A DNA stretch of 5,263 bases, from positions 1 to 5,263 of the forward strand of contig DDCZ01000039.1 in assembly GCA_002336485.1 (NCBI GenBank). Reading direction: 5' to 3'. Source of the DNA: Flavobacteriales bacterium UBA1993 (lineage in GTDB: Bacteria; Bacteroidota; Bacteroidia; Flavobacteriales_G; Salibacteraceae). Below the pieces are notes generated by a model that was not told the DNA's origin, searched no databases, and saw nothing but the letters and a program-made list of their open reading frames with translations. Both the position numbers and the translations under genes were made by a program. Below are positions 1 to 5,263 of the stretch, piece by piece. The number at the start of each line of letters is the position of its first letter. The first letter of the stretch is position 1.

Positions 1-417
1 CACTACACACCCTCCACCTTGGAGAAAAATGTCACGCTAAACTATCCCTCCGTATTGTTTATCGAGCGCGAACAAATCACAAACCAGGCTCAGCTCTACA
101 TTGAAGATAATTGCACTATCAGCGGTCTTGTGATCTTAATGGATAGAATCGACTCGAGAACTGGAGGAAGCCTTCTTCAAGTAGCGAAAGATGCCATTAT
201 CGAAGGACAGGTTTATTGCGAAGGAAAAATGGATCACAAGGGAACGGTATTGGGTACTATAGAAACCAGCGGATTCTTACTTAGCACACCATCATCGATT
301 TATGAAAACCACTTGCTGGACGCGAAGATTGACAGCGAAAATCTACCTGCGAAATATGGATTCATTTTCGGTTCTGAAGAGTCCAATGAAAAATGCATTG
401 CCATATGGTTAAACTAA
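1..417 (+). CDS. C-terminal part of a beta-helix-like protein in a pseudopilin operon (5' truncated)
   Basis: The reading frame is open from base 1 to a TAA at 415-417, giving 138 visible residues. An in-frame TTG at 19 could be mistaken for a start, but the six codons before it are also open and the gene very probably begins outside the window. I do not recognise a named family. Visible residues about 30-98 alternate hydrophobic and polar residues with regularly spaced glycines (CTISGLVIL, AIIEGQVYCEG, KGTVLGTIETSGFLL). This is the rhythm of a short right-handed beta-helix as in bactofilins and other polymer-forming proteins. A less regular tail follows, with STPSSIYENHLLDAKID and LPAKYGFIFG. 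No transmembrane helix is visible, but an N-terminal one could lie upstream. The last 13 nt overlap the next pseudopilin gene, so the protein is probably a pseudopilus component or accessory, for example a GspK/PilX-position protein. That role is inferred from position, not homology. Confidence is high for coding and low for function. Confidence 0.8.
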   Translation, partial: HYTPSTLEKNVTLNYPSVLFIEREQITNQAQLYIEDNCTISGLVILMDRIDSRTGGSLLQVAKDAIIEGQVYCEGKMDHKGTVLGTIETSGFLLSTPSSIYENHLLDAKIDSENLPAKYGFIFGSEESNEKCIAIWLN

Positions 418-728
418 CATCAGTACCAGGAAGTTCATTGATTGAAGCCCTCGTTGCGCTCGTTATTATGAGCGTAATCCTGTCCACAACGATGATGTGC
501 TTTCAAAATATTTGGGCTGCAAGCGCGACCAACGAGGAGATTCTTTTAGACAGGGATGCACAATTTATGGCGAATACCTCCGAACTGGATGACAGTGAAT
601 CACTTATTATTATCAATCAACCATATAATGAAAACGAAAACCTGAAGCAGAGAACGATTATTGGTTTGGGCAATAACGGTGACTCAATCATTCGCATTAA
701 ACAACTACTACCAAATGAGTCGAATTAG
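405..728 (+). CDS. Short type IV pilin-like pseudopilin (GspI/PilV-like position)
   Basis: This 107-aa protein has a class III prepilin signal. A 9-residue basic leader ends in Gly (MVKLTSVPG), followed by SSLIEALVALVIMSVILS, a hydrophobic helix with Glu at +5 of the mature protein. The leader would be cut by a prepilin peptidase and the helix packed into a pseudopilus at the inner membrane. Position +1 is Ser instead of the usual Phe or Met. I chose ATG 405 because it gives a compact leader; an in-frame ATG at 393 would add MHCH and cannot be excluded. Neither has a clear Shine-Dalgarno sequence. The start lies 13 nt inside the upstream gene, suggesting translational coupling. The C-terminal globular part is small (about 75 residues), Asn- and Glu-rich and not assignable. 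The ALVALVI helix and its place before a longer pseudopilin recall GspI/PilV minor pseudopilins, but the class is inferred. Confidence 0.86.
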   Translation: MVKLTSVPGSSLIEALVALVIMSVILSTTMMCFQNIWAASATNEEILLDRDAQFMANTSELDDSESLIIINQPYNENENLKQRTIIGLGNNGDSIIRIKQLLPNESN

Positions 729-1176
729 GCCATTTGATGGATTTTCACTGATCGAAATCACCTTAGCTATGATTATCATGGCTGTCGTTTCAGGCGGAGT
801 GGTTTTTGTCTGGCAAGGTGCCCAAAACTCATTCAGCCAATGGTTCAATTTTCAATCCACTTACCTTGACGAGCAAAGTGCGTTGAATCAATTTCAAATG
901 GATGTTTTTCAGGCTGAATTAGTTCAAAAGGAAGGGGATAACCTTGTTCTTTCCGGGAACAAGATCGTTGTGTACAATCTTGGACCAGAGTTGGTTCGGA
1001 ATGCTTCCGACACAATGCTAAAACAATGCAGTAATTGGGAAGTTGAATTCGAAGACTCGACCAGCATTGTCTCAGGTATTTATTTTGAATTGGGGACAAA
1101 TCCACCAACTAGGTTTTCAATTAGAAAGCGCTATGCGTATAACCAAATTCAATTAGGCCATGCAAATTCCAATTGA
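715..1176 (+). CDS. Type IV pilin-like pseudopilin (GspJ/PilW-like position)
   Basis: This 153-aa protein has a textbook prepilin N-terminus: leader MSRIRPFDG, cleavage after Gly, then FSLIEITLAMIIMAVVSGGV with Phe at +1 and Glu at +5. The frame stays open upstream to 661, but ATG 715 is preferred because it puts the cleavage site nine residues from the start, whereas the longer form would have an implausible 27-residue leader. The hydrophobic helix covers residues about 10-32. An amphipathic extension (WQGAQNSFSQWFNFQSTY) and a mixed alpha/beta C-terminal domain of about 100 residues follow. Length and position after a shorter pseudopilin suggest a GspJ/PilW-type minor pseudopilin, which in known systems sits at the pseudopilus tip; this is inference. 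The start overlaps the previous gene by 14 nt and the end overlaps gspF by 17 nt, so one transcript and coupled translation are likely. Confidence 0.9.
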   Translation: MSRIRPFDGFSLIEITLAMIIMAVVSGGVVFVWQGAQNSFSQWFNFQSTYLDEQSALNQFQMDVFQAELVQKEGDNLVLSGNKIVVYNLGPELVRNASDTMLKQCSNWEVEFEDSTSIVSGIYFELGTNPPTRFSIRKRYAYNQIQLGHANSN

Positions 1177-2308
1177 ATCACTCAACCCATCAGGCCTCGA
1201 CCAGGCCAGCGAAAAGCAAAAAAGTAACCAACCCATTCTGGATATTTTAAATCGGGATATTAAAATCTTCAAAAGTGGTATCCCTGAAAAACTGAAGGAA
1301 GAATTTTATCGGGAAATGCACCTCATGTTTACCACAGGTATAGATATGCGAATGGCTTTGGAGATTTTTAGTACCGAAATAAAGAGGAGAAAACATGAGG
1401 CAATCTTCTCTCAAATTCTCAAGGATGTAATAGAAGGCTCGCCACTATCACAGGCCCTAGAATCCGCAGGACAGTTCTCGAAGTATGAATATTCCAATAT
1501 TAAGATTGGGGAGGAGTCAGGAACTCTATCTAGCGTATTGGGTCAGTTGGCAAGTCATTATAAAAACAAGGTCGCTCAAAAACGCCAATTGATCGGAGCA
1601 CTATCCTACCCGATTCTTGTTTTTTTAACCTCAATCGGCGCAGTTGGATTTATGCTTCAGGTTGTTGTTCCGATGTTTGAGGATGTCTTCAAACGATTTG
1701 GGAGCGACTTGCCTTGGCTTACAAAATTAGTAGTGGCACTTTCCGAATCCATTAGCGCAGGTTATCCATTTATACTAGCGGGTGTTGGCGTGTTCACTCT
1801 ATTTGTGATGGTTTACCGACAAAAAACATGGTTTCGATCCATTGCAAGCAAGACCATTCTCGGCATTCCTTTTTTTGGAGAGATTGTCAAATCTTCTCAG
1901 CTGAGCAAGTTTTCATCTGCAATGTACTTGCTCATTGCTGCGAAACATCCGTTAACTCAATCGCTCAAGCTGGTCAGGGACATGGTCGGATTCTACCCCA
2001 TCGAAGTGAGTCTAGATATTGCGCAAGAAGACATCATTAAAGGAAGCACTCTGAGCCAGAGTTTATCCACACACTCCATCTATCCAAAAAAGATGATTGC
2101 GCTGCTTAAAATGGCAGAAGAGGTAAACAAGTTAGACGTCGTCTTTGCACAGCTTCGAGATCAATACAATGATGATGTTTCATATCGATCAGGATTACTT
2201 AGCAACGTATTAGAACCGATACTTATCATATTCATTGGATCCATGGTTGGATTCATATTGATCGCAATGTATTTGCCGCTCTTCTCTTTGAGTACATCAA
2301 TTGGGTGA
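1160..2308 (+). CDS. gspF: GspF/PilC-family inner-membrane platform protein of a T2SS/T4P-like system
   Basis: This 382-aa polytopic membrane protein is the assembly platform linking the cytoplasmic ATPase to pseudopilin polymerisation. Two T2SSF repeats are visible. The first (about residues 46-172) has FYREMHLMFTTGIDMRMALE, the conserved IGEESGTL at 116-123, and transmembrane segment 1 at about 149-171 beginning LSYPILVF. A second transmembrane segment lies at about 201-219. The second repeat (about 247-374) contains KFSSAMYLLIAAKHPLTQSL, a weak counterpart of the GEESG motif (KMAEEVNKL, 317-325), then EPILIIFIGSMVGFILIAMY, the family's hallmark C-terminal helix. Length is close to the usual 400 residues; the N-terminal cytoplasmic extension is Lys- and Asn-rich. 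ATG 1160 is the only sensible start and lies inside the preceding pseudopilin gene. It is the last gene visible in the operon. The symbol denotes the family; pilC would fit equally well if the machine is a pilus. Confidence 0.93.
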   Translation: MQIPIESLNPSGLDQASEKQKSNQPILDILNRDIKIFKSGIPEKLKEEFYREMHLMFTTGIDMRMALEIFSTEIKRRKHEAIFSQILKDVIEGSPLSQALESAGQFSKYEYSNIKIGEESGTLSSVLGQLASHYKNKVAQKRQLIGALSYPILVFLTSIGAVGFMLQVVVPMFEDVFKRFGSDLPWLTKLVVALSESISAGYPFILAGVGVFTLFVMVYRQKTWFRSIASKTILGIPFFGEIVKSSQLSKFSSAMYLLIAAKHPLTQSLKLVRDMVGFYPIEVSLDIAQEDIIKGSTLSQSLSTHSIYPKKMIALLKMAEEVNKLDVVFAQLRDQYNDDVSYRSGLLSNVLEPILIIFIGSMVGFILIAMYLPLFSLSTSIG

Positions 2309-2519
2309 GGTCGATAAAACGTTGATGAGCGCAACAAAATTTCTAAACGGAATCAGCAAGGTGAAAGCGAAAGCTTAAAGTTACTTTAGTAAAATGAGAT
2401 TTAATCTCTACAAAGTTTACCTCAGATTTACGGTTAATTATTGATCAAACAGCCGGAAACGCATTAATACCAGGCGATGTGAGATTTACTTTAAATATTG
2501 TATCGGGAAGTAATGGTGC
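2309..2519. other. Intergenic region between convergent genes
   Basis: This stretch separates the gspF stop from the stop of the convergent T9SS gene. I see no convincing gene. It has short AT-rich inverted repeats (annotated separately), a 17-codon ORF at 2325-2378, and three near copies of an AGATTTA word, in gagatttaat, cagatttacg and gagatttact. A + strand frame stays open from about 2399 into the opposite gene but has no ATG at a plausible place. Confidence 0.6.
2381..2420. terminator. Possible weak bidirectional terminator between convergent genes
   Basis: Three small inverted repeats cluster here: TTACT-TT-AGTAA at 2381-2392, GAGAT-TTA-ATCTC at 2396-2408, and GTAAA (2389-2393) pairing with TTTAC (2416-2420) around the middle hairpin. 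The position between two convergent stop codons suits a terminator for both sides. Stems are only 5 bp, AT-rich, and no clean U-tract follows, so this is not a classical intrinsic terminator. Low confidence. Confidence 0.22.
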
Positions 2520-3875
2520 TTATTCCCTCTTTACGATTGATCTTCGAACTACACCTTCTGTTGTTTCAACACTTATGAAGTAGACGCCATTTTCAAACGA
2601 CTCTAAGTTCAATTCTGAAACACTTCCTTGTTTAGAGATCAATAGCTGACCCATGGCGTTTCGCATTTCAACCGAAACCACATCTTGGCTTGATTGAAGA
2701 TAAACCTGATTGGTTGTAGGGTTTGGAAATAACTGCAGGTCCAATACAGCAGCAGGTAAAAATGCGAGACCAACCGTTGAATCTTCTGGCATAGTATCTA
2801 CAGGCATCGTATCCTGAGCTTCTTTATAAAACAATAGGTTGTCGACGTATACACTGGCGCTTCCGCTGGGTGCTGCAGAAAAAATAATCTGAGCTACATT
2901 ATTTCTGGACGTCATCGCAACAAAATCAGACAGGGCGATGTCGTAAGTAAGCCATTCTTCTTGTTCGGGAGCACTGAACGTTAATTCATCCTCTGTGTCA
3001 TCTCCGCCTGCATACGCCTGATCAGCGCCAAAATCAACCAATTTAATTTTGAATTCCGTAAAGTCTGGAGACCATACATTCAAGTGCAAAGAATCCATCG
3101 AGTCAAGGTCGATCAAATTTGCTCCCGTTGCCTCGATTCCTACAAACGATAGACTGCTATAGCGAAGTGTAGAATTGCCACTGAGATCAATTTCTTCCAG
3201 CGAGGCACTTGACCAGGAAGTAATTAGAGTATCAATTTCAAAATTTACATATACGTCACTATATATTGAGGTCACATTGCTCGCGTCAAAGACAGGATCT
3301 GGAGCCGGTGTCATTGGCGCGGCTGGAGGTGTAATGTTTCCAAAAACAACATTGTCGAAGTAACAAATGTTATCGGTTGTTCTACTTCCTAAATCAAAAT
3401 CGGGAAATATGACAAGCTGATCGTATTCAATTCCTTCCATGGCGCTGAAGTCAAATTCTAGTTCTTCCCATTGGTTCGTTAGCGTATTGGCCACTTTAAT
3501 TTCTCCTAATGAAGCCGAATTTGACTCGACGAGCTTTATCCCGACGTCACTAATCACACTCTTCCAGACCATGATTTTTATTGTACTTGAAGCCGAGTCC
3601 ATTGTAAAGGACCCGATGTCGTTTCCGTGCTCTGTTTCGCAGCCTGCCCACGGTTGACCAGTAACTCTAGCTGTAAATTTTGCTACAGTGGCGGATGTGT
3701 TCGCCCCATTTTGGTCAGGGTTGGTAATAATTTCCAGTGCTGGATTGTTATCGTTTTCGAAAACAGTCCACGTCCAACCGGCACCAAATCCAGTCGATTC
3801 GAAATCAACAGGACTATTTTGAGACTGAACTTGAGAGAATAAGACAAGGGCAATTAGCGAAAGGAAGCACTTCAT
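2520..3875 (-). CDS. T9SS-exported protein with two glycan-binding-type beta-sandwich domains
   Basis: This 451-aa protein starts with a signal peptide (MKCFLSLIALVLFSQVQS, cleavage probably before QN) for Sec export. Domain 1, about residues 22-178, runs from PVDFESTGFGAGWTWTVFE through ATVAKFT, PWAGCE, VWKSVISDVGIKLVE to CYFDNVVFGN. Domain 2, about 200-350, contains SDVYVNFEIDT, EEIDLSGNSTLRYSSLSFVG, LHLNVWSP, KIKLVDFGAD and VYVDNLLFY. Each ends with a Y-[FV]-D-N strand, as in carbohydrate-binding-module-like jelly rolls of Bacteroidota polysaccharide-use proteins. Pro/Ala and DTMP-repeat linkers (about 184-194 and 355-367) separate the parts. The C-terminus (about 379-451) is a T9SS type A sorting domain with LFPNPTTN, NGVYFISV and a basic end, so it is probably cell-surface attached or released. 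No catalytic domain or glutamate-pair motif is recognised, suggesting a glycan-binding role. It lies 95 bp downstream of the partial enzyme gene, on the same strand. T9SS export is confident; ligand unknown. Confidence 0.92.
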   Translation of the reverse strand: MKCFLSLIALVLFSQVQSQNSPVDFESTGFGAGWTWTVFENDNNPALEIITNPDQNGANTSATVAKFTARVTGQPWAGCETEHGNDIGSFTMDSASSTIKIMVWKSVISDVGIKLVESNSASLGEIKVANTLTNQWEELEFDFSAMEGIEYDQLVIFPDFDLGSRTTDNICYFDNVVFGNITPPAAPMTPAPDPVFDASNVTSIYSDVYVNFEIDTLITSWSSASLEEIDLSGNSTLRYSSLSFVGIEATGANLIDLDSMDSLHLNVWSPDFTEFKIKLVDFGADQAYAGGDDTEDELTFSAPEQEEWLTYDIALSDFVAMTSRNNVAQIIFSAAPSGSASVYVDNLLFYKEAQDTMPVDTMPEDSTVGLAFLPAAVLDLQLFPNPTTNQVYLQSSQDVVSVEMRNAMGQLLISKQGSVSELNLESFENGVYFISVETTEGVVRRSIVKRE

Positions 3876-3889
3876 AATTTAGTGTTTTG

Positions 3890-3923
3890 CAAAAGATACT
3901 TATAGTATTTAGAACCATAACAA
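3890..3923 (-). promoter_or_regulatory. Possible Bacteroidota-type promoter for the T9SS gene
   Basis: Read on the - strand, a TTG (3923-3921) lies 22 nt before TATCTTTTG (3898-3890), which resembles the Bacteroidota -7 element TAnnTTTG with one extra T. The start codon is about 14 nt beyond, implying a very short leader. A 13-bp perfect inverted repeat overlaps the -7 side. The match is imperfect and such motifs arise by chance in AT-rich DNA, so the downstream gene could instead be co-transcribed with the upstream one. Confidence 0.3.
3896..3908. repeat. Perfect inverted repeat ATACT-TAT-AGTAT upstream of the T9SS gene
   Basis: Two 5-bp arms flank a 3-bp centre, 21 bp before the start codon and overlapping the candidate -7 element. 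It could be a regulator binding site, but it is short and AT-rich and may be coincidental. Confidence 0.4.
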
Positions 3924-3929
3924 TTTTTC

Positions 3930-3956
3930 CGCAAATTTTCTTCCAAATTCTTTGCG
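3930..3956. repeat. Inverted repeat CGCAAA...TTTGCG in the 95-bp gap
   Basis: CGCAAA (3930-3935) and TTTGCG (3951-3956) are exact inverted copies separated by 15 nt. In RNA from the - strand they would form a 6-bp stem shortly after the stop codon of the upstream gene. The sequence after the stem is A-rich, not U-rich, so a classical terminator is unlikely. It may be a mild processing or stability hairpin, or chance. Confidence 0.3.
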
Positions 3957-3970
3957 CCAAAACCCTTTGA

Positions 3971-5263
3971 TCAAACCAATGGTTCGAAATGGTAGTGGAT
4001 AAACTCGATCGCTCCTTTTCTTTTAAAAAGTAATTCCGATTCCTTTAAGCCCAAACGATTCTTAGAAGCTGATTCCACGGTTTTACCATCAATACGATAC
4101 GTCAGTTTTTCTTCTCCAATAGAGTAAATTATTGGTGTCTGGCAATAGGTAAATGCCATACTGTTCTCAGGTAGATCAATGGAATCCTTGACGCCACTTA
4201 AATTGATGAAGTTGAAGGTGTTCGATGAAGTCATAAGCTCAGATCTTCTTAATAGAATTGGTTGAAACATCAAGTAGCCTTCCTGAATAACGATACCAAG
4301 TTCGGCCCAACGATTTAGAATATCTTCTTTCACTTGTCCCGTCATGCCGGGTTGCTGGACACCTCTGTTGGATGGAGTGTGGGAATATGCATCCGTTGGG
4401 AATGCTCCATATAACTCTGGACTTTTGTTGACCCCAATCCCCGCTCGAATCTCGTAATAATGGTCGATTAATCTCCCAACAATAACAGGGTCAGCACCGA
4501 GATTATCCGCGTTAATTATAACCTCCTGAACGGCCAATAAAAGCTTGGACACCATATGCCAATAAATACACCCCAAACCTTCATAGCCAAAAAAGGTTCC
4601 AGAGCGCCCAGTGAAAGCCCGGTGATTGAATGTAAGCTCATAAATTTCGGCAATGAATTCCCGCTCATTCCATACTTCATTTGCGTATCCCGACTCCTCT
4701 AAAAGTTTAAGGACAGATTCCAAATCGGCTTTGTTCCTAATATTCCCATTAAATCGATATGTCTGTTCCTTATCCCTTACCATTAACGAGTGGTTATTGG
4801 ATGCCAACAGCTTCTTCACCAAGTTTGAATCAGTAAGAACCCCAGGATCAATCGCGCTTTTCTCCAAGAACGACTTTAAATCTCGGTCTGGATAAAGCAT
4901 ATAGCTATACTGATCTGCCCGATACATATCGCTCTTCTTAAGTGCGTCGAGTACGGCAAGCGATTCTGTAGGACTCAACAGTCCAGAGCTTAGAATAGCC
5001 ACCTGCCCCTCCAGCATGTCATACAATGGTTCAATATTGGCTTCAGACTGCGAAAGTTTTACGAGGCTGTACGCTTGATATAGTCCGCTTTCCCTTCTAT
5101 TTGCGTAGATCGACTTTTCCAAAAAGGATTGAGCAAGTTCAAAGAATTCAACAATTTCACTTGCTCGAAGGGTCATCTTATTTCCGAGAAATCCGGAATA
5201 TGCAGAGGTTCTGTAATGTTCACCAGCGATGCCAAATCGATCCATCAATTTGCGGCGTTCTTC
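3971..5263 (-). CDS. C-terminal 430 residues of a large protein, possibly a GH94/GH149/GH161-like phosphorylase (5' truncated)
   Basis: The frame is open from the right edge to a TGA at 3973-3971. TTG 5248 and ATG 5245 are in frame, but the codons before them (EERRK) continue the protein, so the start lies outside. Numbering from the TTG, residues about 25-200 look mostly alpha-helical and soluble. Two strongly conserved-looking blocks follow: HRAFTGRSGTFFGYEGLG and IYWHMVSKLLLAVQE at about 209-242, and GAFPTDAYSHTP with QQPGMTGQVKEDILNRWAEL at about 281-317. The last 100 residues are beta-rich and end with HYHFEPLV. Aromatic, Gly- and His-rich blocks on an alpha-helical core recall C-terminal parts of large inverting disaccharide and oligosaccharide phosphorylases (GH94, GH149, GH161). 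This is from memory of motif style; the catalytic Asp region is not visible. The downstream surface glycan-binding protein fits a role in using released oligosaccharides. No signal peptide can be judged. Coding is certain, function tentative. Confidence 0.85.
   Translation of the reverse strand, partial: EERRKLMDRFGIAGEHYRTSAYSGFLGNKMTLRASEIVEFFELAQSFLEKSIYANRRESGLYQAYSLVKLSQSEANIEPLYDMLEGQVAILSSGLLSPTESLAVLDALKKSDMYRADQYSYMLYPDRDLKSFLEKSAIDPGVLTDSNLVKKLLASNNHSLMVRDKEQTYRFNGNIRNKADLESVLKLLEESGYANEVWNEREFIAEIYELTFNHRAFTGRSGTFFGYEGLGCIYWHMVSKLLLAVQEVIINADNLGADPVIVGRLIDHYYEIRAGIGVNKSPELYGAFPTDAYSHTPSNRGVQQPGMTGQVKEDILNRWAELGIVIQEGYLMFQPILLRRSELMTSSNTFNFINLSGVKDSIDLPENSMAFTYCQTPIIYSIGEEKLTYRIDGKTVESASKNRLGLKESELLFKRKGAIEFIHYHFEPLV

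Noticed and set aside
19..21. TTG at 19 as start of the first gene, and TTG 5248/ATG 5245 as start of the last gene
   Set aside because: Both frames remain open to the window edges with protein-like codons before these positions, so the genes are truncated by the window.
845..1108. Minus-strand ORF of 87 codons inside the second pseudopilin gene
   Set aside because: It lies fully antisense to a gene with a clear prepilin signature, and its protein is rich in Cys, Gln and Arg with no recognisable domain.
1828..2040. Plus-strand 70-codon ORF within gspF in another frame
   Set aside because: Its product is Cys/His-rich and low in coding character, while the gspF frame here shows conserved family motifs.
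2399..2583. Plus-strand open frame (IDQTAGNALIPGDVRFT and onward) from the intergenic region into the T9SS gene
   Set aside because: It reads somewhat protein-like but has no ATG at a useful position and its second part is antisense to the conserved sorting domain; chance or very old remnant at best.
3175..3842. Three plus-strand ORFs of 62-72 codons antisense to the T9SS gene
   Set aside because: The minus-strand frame encodes continuous, recognisable domains; these are complementary-strand shadows without start context or motifs.
2441..3977. Ten-base word TTGATCAAAC present at 2441 and 3968, bracketing the T9SS gene
   Set aside because: Considered as a target duplication or excision site. 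The shared word is palindromic and AT-rich, no flanking repeat or integrase is seen, and one copy includes the stop codon of a gene, so chance is the better explanation.
4653..4895. Plus-strand 80-codon ORF antisense to the partial enzyme gene
   Set aside because: Ser/Phe-rich shadow of the coding minus strand with no independent support.

Overview
The window most likely comes from a Bacteroidota genome, probably an aquatic flavobacterium-like lineage. The main evidence is a secreted protein that ends in a typical type A sorting domain of the type IX secretion system (T9SS), a system found almost only in this phylum. The AT-leaning composition, absence of obvious Shine-Dalgarno sequences and poor match to sigma-70 promoters fit that reading. 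No rRNA, tRNA, CRISPR array, transposase or integrase is visible.

Left half (1-2308, + strand): the 3' end of a pseudopilus-assembly operon. It holds four overlapping genes: the C-terminal part of a beta-helix-like protein cut by the window edge (1-417), a short pseudopilin (405-728), a second pseudopilin (715-1176) and a GspF/PilC-type inner-membrane platform protein (1160-2308). Each gene starts 13-17 nt before the previous one stops, so they are probably translationally coupled. Both pseudopilins have a short basic leader, a Gly|X-S-L-I-E cleavage site and a hydrophobic helix. GspF would organise assembly of the pseudopilus from them, powered by an ATPase encoded outside the window. No ATPase, secretin or prepilin peptidase is visible here.

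Middle (2309-2519): about 210 bp between convergent genes, with small AT-rich inverted repeats that may stop transcription from both sides, and a 17-codon ORF just after gspF.

Right half (2520-5263, - strand): two codirectional genes 95 bp apart. The upstream gene, cut by the right edge, is the C-terminal 430 residues of a large protein. I tentatively relate it to the GH94/GH149/GH161 glucoside-phosphorylase group, from remembered motif similarity only. The downstream gene encodes a 451-aa T9SS-exported protein with a signal peptide, two predicted glycan-binding-type beta-sandwich domains and a sorting domain, and no recognisable catalytic domain. Together they look like part of a polysaccharide-use locus, with a surface glycan binder and an enzyme acting on released oligosaccharides. 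The substrate cannot be read from the sequence; beta-1,3-glucan is only a guess from the suspected family.

The operon and the glycan genes converge and show no evident functional link. No clearly new system is evident. The most distinctive points are a T2SS/T4P-like pseudopilus cassette in a T9SS organism, the beta-helix protein coupled to it, and the enzyme-free two-domain surface binder.
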